Source: Lithodes maja
Lineage: Eukaryota; Arthropoda; Malacostraca; Decapoda; Lithodidae
NCBI GenBank assembly: GCA_037953745.1
Contig: JBAKBP010003087.1
Location: forward strand, 1 to 64,000
DNA: 64,000 nt
Reading direction: 5' to 3'
Shown here: positions 54,561 through 63,940 of the stretch, piece by piece
How positions within the stretch are numbered: position 1 is the stretch's first letter
Layout: each line of letters starts with the position of its first letter
Notes under the pieces: generated by a model
What the model was told of the DNA's origin: nothing
Database searches by the model: none
Seen by the model: only the letters and a program-made list of their open reading frames with translations
Program-made: the position numbers and the translations under genes

Positions 54561-54982
54561 CGAACTACCACAGCCTAGTAAACAACCTCTCTTGGCACTT
54601 AGGAACAAGAGGTTGCAACTTATCTCGAAGAACAACATGCTCATTGCCCTCCCACAACCCAGCCGGGACCGCAGTTTCTAAACTATAGTCTCCCTCCTTC
54701 TCCACCTCTGTCCCTAAAACAGCCAGGTCATGAGAGGGACAATCTGTACCACCTGTGCAGTTACTCCCATAGTTCATAAGTGCTAAGGCTTCCCCACTGA
54801 TACCGTACATGTGCACCCCCGCATTCCTTGCGACTACACCTGCCTGCGCAGCATCACCGCCTTCAGCGCCATGGCCAGATACAGTCGGTCTATGGTAGGG
54901 CTGTTTCATTTTACTAGGGCAGCATTGGGAGGCTATGCGACGGTCAGGCGTATCTATTCCATAGTTAACCTCACCAATCTGC
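54561..54982 (-). pseudogene. Gypsy-B integrase C-terminus and spacer to RT
   Basis: Directly left of MITE B1 the minus strand reads KQIGEVNYGIDTPDRR and KMKQPYHRPTVS, the C-terminal module of this gypsy integrase group. A spacer (ALMNYGSNCTGGTDCPSH, VVLRDKLQPLVPKCQERL) leads towards the RT linker. Stops interrupt it at 54565 and before the RT. This arrangement places integrase upstream of RT. Confidence 0.65.
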
Positions 54983-55216
54983 TTAACCCCTTCAGACTCA
55001 TATGACGCAGAGGTTGCCAGATTAGCAATAAGAAATAGAGTTCTCTCACTCTTATAATTACCTCTCCAAAATTAGTTTTCTGCCCACAGCTAACTCAAAG
55101 ACAACTGCAGAGGTTGAAGTAAATAAACTAAAGGTTTTAAATACCCCTGATGGTAGCAAAGGCTTTAAAGTATCCCTAATAGGCTCAAAATTCCGTCATA
55201 TGTCGGAGAGGGTTAA
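54983..55216. mobile_element. MITE B1: 234-bp TTAA-flanked element in Gypsy-B integrase
   Basis: TTAA at 54983-54986 and 55213-55216. The ends are CCCCTTCAGACTCATATGAC and, inward from the right, CCCTCTCCGACATATGACGG. The interior (GAGGTTGCCAGATTAGCAAT, AAAGACAACTGCAGAGGTTG) is nearly identical to MITE B2 at 60956. The integrase frame is in register when the insert and one TTAA are skipped. Confidence 0.9.
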
Positions 55217-55367
55217 TGTCCTGATACTGACCACCACCCTTAGCAGCCATGGGTTGACCCTGAACTGACAACCATGCCAAAGCCTTGTCGCCCACCTTGA
55301 ACAACTTAGACAACGAGGCCAACGTTTTACTCACACCCAAGTGACCTGCCAGCGGAACATCTTGCAC
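55217..55367 (-). pseudogene. Gypsy-B integrase fragment
   Basis: The minus strand reads VPLAGHLGVSKTLASLSKLF, the first His residues of the integrase zinc finger, then jumps to KVGDKALAWLSVQGQPMAA and the QYQDI end before MITE B1. The catalytic DDE core is missing between SLSKLF and KVGDK, so there is an internal deletion. It lies immediately after the protease region. Confidence 0.7.
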
Positions 55368-56398
55368 CGCATGAGTTGTGAGGCCTGGGTGTCGGCAAAA
55401 ACAGTGGGGTATAAACAGAACAGGTGCTGGATCGCTGCACGCTGTTGCTCAGGCAGGTGCTCAAGCACTTCCACAGCCACCTGACTCGTGTTCCCCGCCC
55501 ACTGATCCGCCGAGACCTGACAATCCCAACTTTCCTCCACCTGTGCCTCACTGCCCCCCTCTCCTTCTCCACCTTGGCCGCTGCAGACCAACACAGGGAC
55601 AGTAGGCTGTTCAGGTGGGCGCCTCACAAACTCCTTCAACAGGTTCACATGACATGCTTCCCCGTCCTCATCTAGTTCAATAGCCCCGTTTCCACAACTC
55701 TCAAGACTAGGATCTTCTAGTTGCATCCGTCGTATATCAGAGGGTGCCAACCTGTCCAAGGGCTCCTGGAGCAACTTGTGGCCACCCCCGATACTGGGTT
55801 GCTCAAGCCTAGTCTGTTTCACCTGGGAACATTTCTGTCGCAGAGTGCTATCACGCCCTACCATGTCACTAGGGGGGACAGGTTCTGGGGCCACTCCGGA
55901 CCTCAAAAATGGTGCAAGTACCAAGTCAACCCGACCACCAGCTTTGACTTTCTCCTTCCGTCCCTTCCTCCGCTGGTCTGAAACCTGGGTACTAGGCTGT
56001 GACACCTGAGCGGACTGAGATCTGGTGACAGCACATGCCATCTGCTGCATCTGGCACCTCTCGAGCCCCTCTTGCCCCTCCCTACTCGTGTCGGCCGCCC
56101 TCTCGGCAACGACTAAGGGTGGAACCTCGGAAGTAGGCACCGCAAAGTCGTTACCGAGTAGGAGGTCGACCCCCTCAACTGGCAATTTCTCTACAATTCC
56201 CACATCCAACTCCCGTGTCACACCATCCACCACAAGCTCCACTCTCACCAGCGGGTAAGACCGCACAGCATTGATGCCTTGAACCACTACAACCCGAGCT
56301 GCGTTAATAGGCTTACCAGTGAAGTTTTTAAGTAACGTCTGGGAGGCACCCATATCACGCAACAACTCAAGCCTATGTTCCACACCAGCCCACCTCAC
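55331..56398 (-). pseudogene. Gypsy-B protease and spacer
   Basis: In the nominal 355-codon frame, RLELLRDMGASQTLLKNF is the retropepsin active-site region (DMGAS for the usual DTGAS). It is followed by VVVVQGINAVRSYPLVRVEL and GVDLLLGNDFAVP, the LLG(N/T)D protease end. A long spacer (ISVTRSQS-like, LEDPSLESC, VLEHLPEQQRAAIQHLFCLY) follows. The last dozen codons shift relative to the integrase frame. It starts one frame away from the zinc-knuckle frame (junction 56395-56398), which may be a frameshift mutation or a programmed shift. Confidence 0.75.
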
Positions 56399-56669
56399 AG
56401 TGCCATGTCCCCTATGACCACAAAAAGCATCTCGGACGGTAGCGAGCCCTCCTCATGCTTCTTCACCGACTGTGACTTCGCAACCGACGATTTACCCCGG
56501 GCAAACGCGGAAGACCTCAAAGACACCCCGATGTTGCTCACTAGAGACACCACCGCTGTAGACTGTGTGCTCGGACAAGAGCGCGCAATATGCCCCTTAT
56601 TATGGCACTTAAAACACTCCACCTCACTCATTGACTTCCCCTGGGGTGAGGAAGGGCCCTGGCCTTTCT
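56395..56669 (-). pseudogene. Gypsy-B gag zinc knuckle
   Basis: CFKCHNKGHIARSCP is a CCHC nucleocapsid motif, followed by a Ser/Lys-rich tail. The frame is open upstream to the MITE C junction at 56669 (KKGQGPSSPQGKSMSEVE). It is separated from more N-terminal gag by MITE C and A4. Confidence 0.82.
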
Positions 56670-57160
56670 TTAACCCTCCAGCCCCGGTTATGTATTATAT
56701 AATATATATTCATCGAAACCCGGGTGTTTTGGCCGAAAAACGTCTAGGCTAGGCTACCGTATATTCGTTAATCAGAGTGCTTCCCGCATTCCCGCGCATC
56801 CCCAAGCGTAGCTGTGTTATTTACCTGTAGAATGGCATTAAGTAGAGCTCTCTAAGTCAACTGGTTGAGCTGTGATGATGATTTCATTGGAGATAACTTT
56901 ATGGCCAAACCAGCCACTTTACACCACTTTTCGATACTGAACAACAACATACAGGCACACACGAACAAGCGACGCTCTCCTTCTTGTGGCCGGAGATGCG
57001 GAGCGTCGGTCCAGCCGGCTGTTGTTTACATGCGTCGGACCGATGCCTCGCACAGCAAGCTCACAGGCTGTGACGTCATGGGTGTTTAAGAGGCCTTCCG
57101 GGTTGCGCGGGCCAAGGTTTTTATGGGCGTTCAAGAGCCCATCCGGGTTGAAGGGGTTAA
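56670..57160. mobile_element. MITE C: 491-bp TTAA-flanked element in Gypsy-B gag
   Basis: TTAA at 56670-56673 and 57157-57160. The ends are CCCTCCAGCCCCGG and, inward from the right, CCCCTTCAACCCGG, which are related inverted termini. It is non-coding. CCGGGTTG...AAGAGGCC/AAGAGCCC motifs are repeated near the right end. The gag frame is in register on both sides once the insert and one TTAA are ignored. Confidence 0.78.
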
Positions 57161-57368
57161 CGAGAAGGATTTCGACTTTGGTTCAAAATTGGCAACAGTG
57201 CTCTTAGTAGGATAATTTGTTGTATCATTAGTTCGGAGGGGTGGGGTGGTACGCCCCTTGTTACCTGCCTCAGCTCTCTGGGCAGACCCGCACCCACGAA
57301 TTAACGACAACCTGAGGTCAGCTAACTCAGCCGCCTCCTGCAGAGTTTTAGGTTGCTTTTCTTTCAGG
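57161..57368 (-). pseudogene. Gypsy-B gag, middle piece
   Basis: The minus strand reads LKEKQPKTLQEAAELADLRL and continues through SAQRAEAGNKG to PKSKSFSL, the region between the SCAN-like capsid and the zinc knuckle in this gypsy group. It is bounded by MITE A4 (right) and MITE C (left). Confidence 0.75.
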
Positions 57369-57993
57369 TTAACCCGGGAGCTGCGGGAAGACTCTTAAGA
57401 GTTCCCCCGGCGGACTGCGGGAAGACTCTCCTGAGTAAGTAAAATTAAAAATAAAAAAAACAAAAAAAATTATTTTTATTTTTTTATTTTTTTATTTTTT
57501 TTTGTCCCCTGGGCCATGCAAAATCTCAGTCCTCTACCTCCCCTCCTTCCCCACTTTCCTCCTCTCCTTCAGTTATCACCTATTTTCCCTATTATTCCCT
57601 TATTCTGAGGTATATTTTCGTGCTAACATTAGCGAGTTGCAAGCAGGGTGTTGTCATCACTGATGGAAAGCGAGTGCAAGAGAGAGAGAGAGAGTATCGA
57701 TCGACTGTGTCTCAGTGGCCTTGGGGGAAATTGGCGGGAAAGGAGTTTGCCTCACCCATACATTATACAACTCGCGGGCTATATCTCCGATTTTGACCAT
57801 CCAAACGCTGTTTTCACTCGTTTTATTGTTGTTTCAGGTTAATACCTTTATAATCAACCCATAATAGGCGCATATGGATAATTATTAATGCTATTAATGG
57901 TACAATGAATATTTTAGTGACGGCGGAAACACCTCAAATACGTCAGCACAGGGGGACGTTTTCAATTACCCCCGTGCGCACTTGTTAGGTTAA
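57369..57993 (+). mobile_element. MITE A4: TTAA-flanked, inside Gypsy-B gag
   Basis: TTAA at 57369-57372 and 57990-57993 (625 bp). The left end is TTAACCCGGGAGCTGCGGGA and the right end inward is TTAACCTAACAAGTGCGCAC. It is nearly identical to A3 and A2. The gag frame is in register when the insert and one TTAA are skipped. Confidence 0.9.
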
Positions 57994-59161
57994 GAGTCGA
58001 GTCACTGCCAGTGCATTCATAGAATTGTTCTAACAACACTTATTGCTTCACCGCATCAAAAGTAGTTGCTTTCTCCGACCTCAACCAATTCTCAAATGCA
58101 TCTGATAGGTCTCTAGCGTGTTCCTGGAAAGTACTCTCCTTTTGCTTAGGAACAGCCCTAAACTTCAGCCTATACGTCTCTGGCTGCAACTCATACGCCC
58201 TCAGGACAGCCTCTTTCAACACCTCATAATTCACACAGGAATCTAGGGGCAAAGCATCGTACGCCTTGAGTGCTTTCCCCGTCAATAGTGAAGAAACAAG
58301 GGCTGCCCACTTCTCCTCGGGCCATTGGTGCTCCCGGCACTTTTTCTCAAAACGGAGAAAGAATTCTGTAACTCCTGACTCATCAAACACTGGAACCAAC
58401 TTCAGTAGATGCGACAGGGACTGGTCATGGGGTCGACCCCCTGGACGAAACGGTTCTCCGTCACCTCTATACGAGTTTTCTCTAGGTCAACATCGGCAAC
58501 AATACCTTGCAGACTCAGCCTGATACCTATACTTGAGCTCAGCCTCATACTTCTGCTGCTGCTGCCTGAGCTCAGCCTGTTGCTCCTGCTGCTTAAGTTT
58601 GGCGAGCTCGAGCTGAAACAACATCTCGGAAGACAAACCCTGAGGAGGGGGTGCTACTACCGGGGACCCACCCAGTGAGTCACCTAGAGGCTTACCCAAC
58701 CGCCAGCGGACATCGGCCTGCGGAAACGTACTCGGCTCCGGAACCCGAGGGGGTGTCATGATAGGAGTTGAGTGGAATGGGGGCTGGGACGAAGGTGCCC
58801 CAGCTCCCGCTCCACCCGAAGCCTCACGCACCCCACCCAGCACACAGGCAACCAGCTCACTTCTTGACAAACCGCTAGTGCAAGAAAACCCTAAGACCGT
58901 GGCTATACACTGCAGTCCGTACCGGTCCAGCCCCAACACCCGGTTCGCCGACACAGGCTCCACCAAAAACCTCCGAGCATCCTCCTCACCGTTCACCACC
59001 TGAACGCCGTCAGACAACTCCACCTTCTCCACCTTCTCGCCTGTCTCTCGCAGTGTGCCCTCACTATCCTCAAACCCGTCCAGTGACGACATGATGGAGT
59101 CAAAACAAAAAAATCCCAAGTCAAGACAAAAGTAGCCAAACTCTCGCGTAGCTTTATTCAC
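57994..59161 (-). pseudogene. Gypsy-B gag N-terminal and SCAN-like part
   Basis: The frame opens at 59161, and MSSLDGFEDSEG at about 59092 is the more natural start. The N-terminal part includes LGLDRYGLQCIATVLGF and a Gln/Leu-rich coiled coil (KLKQQEQQAELRQQQQKYEA). An in-frame TGA at 58487-58489 interrupts. The same frame then gives HLLKLVPVFDESGVTEFFL, ALVSSLLTGKALKAYDALPL and VLKEAVLRAYELQPETYRLK, the SCAN-like capsid block. A second stop, TAA at 58040-58042, precedes VLLEQFYECTGS. Two nonsense codons and one MITE disrupt an otherwise complete gag. Confidence 0.82.
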
Positions 59162-59350
59162 AAAAAATATTCGAAGATGTTTTTAAGTGCAATACTAGGT
59201 CACCAATAAACTCCAACAAGTTCCATATATCCTCAAAACAATGTCCACTGCCAACACTGCGAGAAATAAATTCAACCCCAAATGGCAATAAGATTTCTCC
59301 AAAAAACCTGCAAAATTCAGTTCACTATATACTGGACTAAGGTCGTCATT
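59162..59350 (-). other. Gypsy-B 5' leader with PBS region
   Basis: Non-coding leader between the LTR and gag. On the minus strand the LTR end CGTAACA is followed by AATGACGACCTTAGTCCAG, the expected position of the primer-binding site. The tRNA was not identified. Confidence 0.55.
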
Positions 59351-59658
59351 TGTTACGACCGGCACAACGAAATAAACAAGGGCACTTAATATTGGACTAT
59401 AAGATTGGCTAGATCTGCAACAACGGTACACTAATTCCAAACCCTCGAACTATTAAGCCGGTGAACAAAACACTTAAACCCTCCAGAGTTAATCTACTGG
59501 ATAACGGGGTATCAATTAACTGGGTTAAGTGTACTTCTACAAAGGCTTTCCGGTGATGGCAAAGCCTACTCACAACAAGAGTAATTACGTTAATAAAAAG
59601 CTCTCAAGTAATAACAATGTTTAAATAAACTATGACAAGATTTAATGAAAGGTTATAT
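59351..59658 (-). repeat. Gypsy-B right (5') LTR remnant with empty TTAA site
   Basis: It starts TGTTACGACCGGCACAACGA and follows the left LTR closely. GGGCACTTAATATTGG (59381-59396) has a single TTAA where the left LTR carries MITE A2. The match stops at GGTTATAT (59658), where the BEL-2 LTR begins. Confidence 0.9.
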
Positions 59659-60430
59659 TGTGAGAAATAAATTTACTACACCGGTATCTGGGGAATGTTG
59701 GCAACAACCTTCCGATAGGGTAACCTCACTAGAGTGATCAATTTCCTACCAGAACCCGGTGATTGTATATATTGTAGAGATTAATTAATGTTAGGTAATT
59801 TAGTACTGTATAAGATTACCTTGATCAAGTTAATTTAGTTATAAAACCTTGTAGAAATAAGTTTAGAAGAACTGTAAAGAGGATCAGTTTAAATATTCCC
59901 GCGACCGCATACGCGATCCACCGTTTGCTTTAGGGTCGTTAATATCTTGATATTATGTTCACTAAATCATTGTGAAACGATGTTCACCCTTATAATTAAA
60001 TAATTTAAATGCTGATAATTATTTATATGATTTCGTGAAGAGGGAATGAACCCTTGGTAACGAATTAATATAGTTTATTTAAGAGTCGGAAATTGAAGTT
60101 TCGATCAGACGCTAGTAAACATCTGAACGGTAGAGAAGTGTCCCGTGATATCCTCCACCACAATTCCCACACCCGGCCCAGAGTCCTGACCTATAACCCT
60201 TATCTACCGAAGCCGGAATCCTCTGAACTAAACCAGGACCCTAGTTATAGCTAAGTCATTGATATATATGGCCATTTATACAATGTTTAGTTAGGGCATC
60301 CTGAGAGATAGGCTACCATAGTTCATACCATAAGGTAGGCGATCTCAGACTTTATTTTTATTTATGTTGATTAATTTTATATTTCGATTGGTGTGGTAAG
60401 AGATAACCTTTGGCCATATTATCCCCCACA
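59659..60430 (+). repeat. BEL-2 5' LTR (772 bp)
   Basis: It begins TGTGAGAAATAAATTTACTA and ends ATTATCCCCCACA, giving TGTG/CACA termini. It is inserted in the Gypsy-B right LTR and followed at once by a BEL-type primer-binding site. The 3' copy lies outside the window, so length and ends are inferred from one copy. Confidence 0.75.
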
Positions 60431-60452
60431 TTTTGGTGCCCCGAGTGAGGAT
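60431..60452 (+). other. BEL-2 primer-binding site
   Basis: TTTTGGTGCCCCGAGTGAGG directly follows the LTR. TGGTGCCCCGAGTGAGGA-like sites are familiar from BEL/Pao elements. Confidence 0.65.
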
Positions 60453-61608
60453 TCCGATCGGTGTGTAGACTAGAGGTTGAGTTAGGGCCAGTTTTCAACA
60501 GTTAGGGTCCCTGCTAAGCTGCAGCGGTAGGCTAATGTTTAAGGTCGTTTTTGTGGGACATAGTTTGATCCCCCGCCGTTATGAGGTCCCTAACTGTGAG
60601 GCGATGGCCTTGGGTGAGTGGCATTTCAATTAATAATAAGATAAAATCGCATGGCGTTTAAATCCTGTGGTAGAGGACTGGTAGGAGGGTCTGCAACGTT
60701 GCGTTCTCTGGCGTTTGTGAAACTCGGAGCTTGAGCTTCGTTGCAGTCCCTCAATTTCCCCCATATTTTTCTTATTTAGACCATTTTATGTCTGTCCCTT
60801 AATGTCACCCACGTCTGGCAGACTAGGTCAACCAGTTAAATGCTCGGGACGGAGCATATACCAAATTTAATAAATAATAAATGTGTTCCCCCTCCCTTTT
60901 AGAAAAATGCTACTACCACAGGTACCCACTAACATCTGGGATAAGAAATCAATTATTAACCCTCTCACGACCATAGGACGCAGAGGTTGCCAGATTAGCA
61001 ATAAGAAATCGATTACTCTCACTGTTATAATTACCTCTCCAAAATTAGTTTTCTGCCGACAGCTAACTCAAAGACAACTGCAGAGGTTGAAGTAAACAAA
61101 CTAAAGGTATATAGATATCCCTAACGGTAACAAAGGATTTAAAGTATCCCTAATAGGCTCAAAAATCGCGTCAGGATGTGAGAGGGTTAACTAAATATTT
61201 ACAGCTTTAGCTTCATTCTTGTACCTAAATTCTCCCTATTATTTGATAATTTAGGCCATTTTTATGTTTCTGTCCTTTAATGTCACCTGCGTCTGAAAGA
61301 CCAAGTAGACCAGCTAAATGCTCGGGACGGAGCATATATGACATTTAATTCAATAATAAATATATTCCCTCCCCCTACTAGCGTGCGTTCCCACGTATTA
61401 GGTAAATATTATTATAATGTGGAGTTAATGTTTTCAACTAATTATTCATCTGAATTTGTAGCAAATAATGGTACGCATATAATGCTAAAGATTAACAGCT
61501 AAATTGAGTATGTGTTAGGCTATATCTAAATATAATTTTGATTGTTAAAAATTAGTCTTCAGTATAAACATTAATAATAGTCCAGAAAATAATTACCCAT
61601 TTTCCAAA
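60453..61608 (+). other. BEL-2 5' leader with duplicated hairpin block
   Basis: Non-coding. A block of about 130 bp occurs twice, at about 60770-60900 and 61240-61380, on either side of MITE B2. Each copy has TAATGTCACC(C/T)(A/G)CGTCTG, and a hairpin ATGCTCGGGACGGAGCAT (60840-60857 and 61318-61335), and ends in a pyrimidine-rich run followed by TAG. The hairpin could be an RNA packaging or translation signal. That is inference. Confidence 0.65.
60956..61190. mobile_element. MITE B2: 235-bp TTAA-flanked element in the BEL-2 leader
   Basis: TTAA at 60956-60959 and 61187-61190. Ends CCCTCTCACGACCATAGGAC and, inward from the right, CCCTCTCACATCCTGACGCG. It is near-identical inside to B1. Its own termini are better inverted copies of each other than those of B1. 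Confidence 0.92.
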
Positions 61609-63283
61609 ATGACTGATACACTCTTGAGAAAATCTATGGTGGGTAAATTAGGCTGGGTAACTAGAGCATTAAATAATTGCCAGGAGGTAAAAAGACGTGA
61701 CCCCTGTCCAAGGGAGCTGTTAAAATCTCAAATCCAAGATCTTAAAACCCGGTGGGCTAATTATGAAGAGTCTTGCAATAAATTGGAGGACTTTTGCATC
61801 AAACAAGAACAATCTGAAAGGTTTGAGGAATTACAGCAAGCCTATGCAAATGCCCGTGAAAATTAATTGGACCAACTAGCTGGGTTCGAATCCTTGGCGA
61901 CAGAGACAGTTACCGAAACAGGGAGTAATGGTACCAGTAATGGTACTGCGGCTCCGGGACAACAAAGCTTTAAGTTGCCACCTATAACCTTACCTGAATT
62001 TGATGGGCAATCTGATTGGAATACCTTTTGGGACAAATTTAAAGGTTTAGTTCATGACAGGTTAGATATTTCTGCAGCAAATAAATGTTCATACTTGTTG
62101 GGTCAACTTAAGGGTTTTGCATTGGATTTTATCAAGGAACTTCCCATAACAGATGCCAATTATACAGCAGCACTAGACGTACTCAAGGAGAATTTTGAAG
62201 ATACCGAGTTGACTCTACAGCGCCTAGTTTACAAATTGCTGGAGTTATCAGGACCAAAGCATACGTACCAGGATCTTCAGTCATTCCGGATCAGCTTGAA
62301 TTGTGTTTTGAAATCACTTAGTACCCAGAAAGATCTTGATTCAGCTTCTTGGCTCTTGAACCATATTGTACAACAAAAGCTCTCTCAGAAAACCTGTGAT
62401 GAATTGTACCACAGGTATAAGAAGAACTACTTCACGTATCAAGAGATAGAAGAGGGTTTAAGAGAGCTGTGCAAACACATGCAGGTTTCCAAGAAGGATA
62501 GCGGTATCAAGGAAGGAGACAACAAGGTTAAATACACAAAAGTGTCTACAACAGGGACTAAGGAAAAAGCAAAACCGTTCAAGAAGGAAGAGGTTGGTAC
62601 CTATGTGACATCCGTCCAGCAAAATAATCAAACTAATACAGTCTCTAAAACAAAAGGTGTTTCGGAGAGAAAAAATTCCCGTCCCAATTCTCCAGTGACC
62701 CAAGAAGTAACCAGAGATATTAACCCCACACCAGGGGTAAACCAAGAAAACCGGAAGGTGTGTATGTTATGTTCAGAACAACATTCCACAGTGTATTGTA
62801 GGACTTACCCAAATCTTAATGCTAGACTTCCACGACTCATCGAACTAGGTAAGTGTCTTGTTTGCCTTAGCACAAGACATTCTACTGAGGAATGTGCCAC
62901 TAAATTAAATGTATGTTTTCGGTGCAAGACTGGTGTACATCATACCGCGTTGTGTCCCAAGATCAGTGAAGTACAACCCAAACCGACAAGTGTAAATATG
63001 ACCCTGACCACTGGAAACCCAATGCATACGCCGGCAGCTACTCCTACAGCCGAGATTCAACTGATCAGAGGAAAAGAGGTTATGCCGGTCAAAGCACTCT
63101 TTGATACTGGACCGCAAAAGACCTTCATTGCCGGAAATGTTGTCAGAGCCATGAATTTGCCAACAGTAGGAAGAGTGAACATGGCAATAACTGGATTTTT
63201 GTCAAATAAGGAAACACAAACATTTGACATGGTTAAACCCCTGATTAAATTGGGCAAATATAAATGTAAAGTGACTGCGGTGG
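61609..63283 (+). pseudogene. BEL-2 gag and protease
   Basis: It starts MTDTLLRKSMVGKLGWVTRA and is helical, like BEL gag N-termini. One TAA at 61864-61866 interrupts, and the same frame continues LDQLAGFESLA. It then has FKLPPITLPEFDGQSDW (the conserved BEL gag start of the capsid-like part), YLLGQLKGFALDFI and LNHIVQQKLSQKTCDEL. Zinc motifs follow (CMLCSEQHSTVYC, CLVCLSTRHSTEEC, CFRCKTGVHHTALC), then a protease with KALFDTGPQKTFI and GFLSNKETQ. At 63283 it is cut by MITE E and resumes at 63941. Confidence 0.87.
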
Positions 63284-63940
63284 TTAACCTGACAAGCGCG
63301 AAATAGACCTAGGGGCTAGGGTAGTTATTTGTGCATTTCTAGCCTTGGATTCTGACAGAATTCGTTATATTTACAATATAGAGCATTATTTGTTTTCGGT
63401 ATGCTTTTATTTTACATATATGATGTATATATGAACCTTCAACAGTGCTAAAATAAGTGGGAAAAGCATTTGGGTGGTGAAAAACGAAGATATTGGCCAC
63501 CCGGTCATAATCTCAGGCGAGAGAGAGCCACAGGCAACCCTCCTCTCTCGCTGTCTGTGAGGTAACTGAGACGAGCGGGGCAGTGTGGGCCGGTGTCTGG
63601 GTGTTACATAACGATCTTTTCTGCAACCCACTTGTGCTACATTATCGCGGGAGAGAAAAATAACCGATAAATGATGATAATAAGTGGAAAAATAGGTGAT
63701 AATTGAGGCGGGGAGGGAGGGGGGAAGAGGGGGGAATAAGGTGGGGAAGGAGGGGAGGGGGGTGGGTGAGATTTACATGGATGAGTACTGGAGGGGAATT
63801 ATCTCACCTAGAGACAAATTCCTTTGTTTTGATAGGCCCTTTTTTTTTTGGAAGGCTTTTTTTATGGTCTTGCTTCCGTGAGGCCTATCGCGTTCCCTAT
63901 AGGAAGCCTTCCGTGAGGCCTATCGCGCTTGCCGGGTTAA
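63284..63940 (+). mobile_element. MITE E: 657-bp TTAA-flanked element in the BEL-2 coding region
   Basis: TTAA at 63284-63287 and 63937-63940. Ends CCTGACAAGCGCGAAATAGA and, inward from the right, CCCGGCAAGCGCGATAGGCC. The interior resembles the A family read from its TTAACCT end (for example GGAAAAATAGGTGATAA-like and GGGGAAGGAGGGGAGG blocks), so E is a diverged relative. A 31-bp duplication (CCGTGAGGCCTATCGCG twice) lies near the right end. Confidence 0.85.

Noticed and set aside
54565..54909. 114-codon minus frame as an independent gene
   Set aside because: It continues the integrase C-terminal module into a spacer leading to the RT, so it is part of Gypsy-B.
53977..59658. Endogenous retrovirus with envelope gene
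   Set aside because: No envelope-like frame (signal peptide, membrane anchor) lies between the RNase H end and the LTR. It is a gypsy retrotransposon without a visible env.
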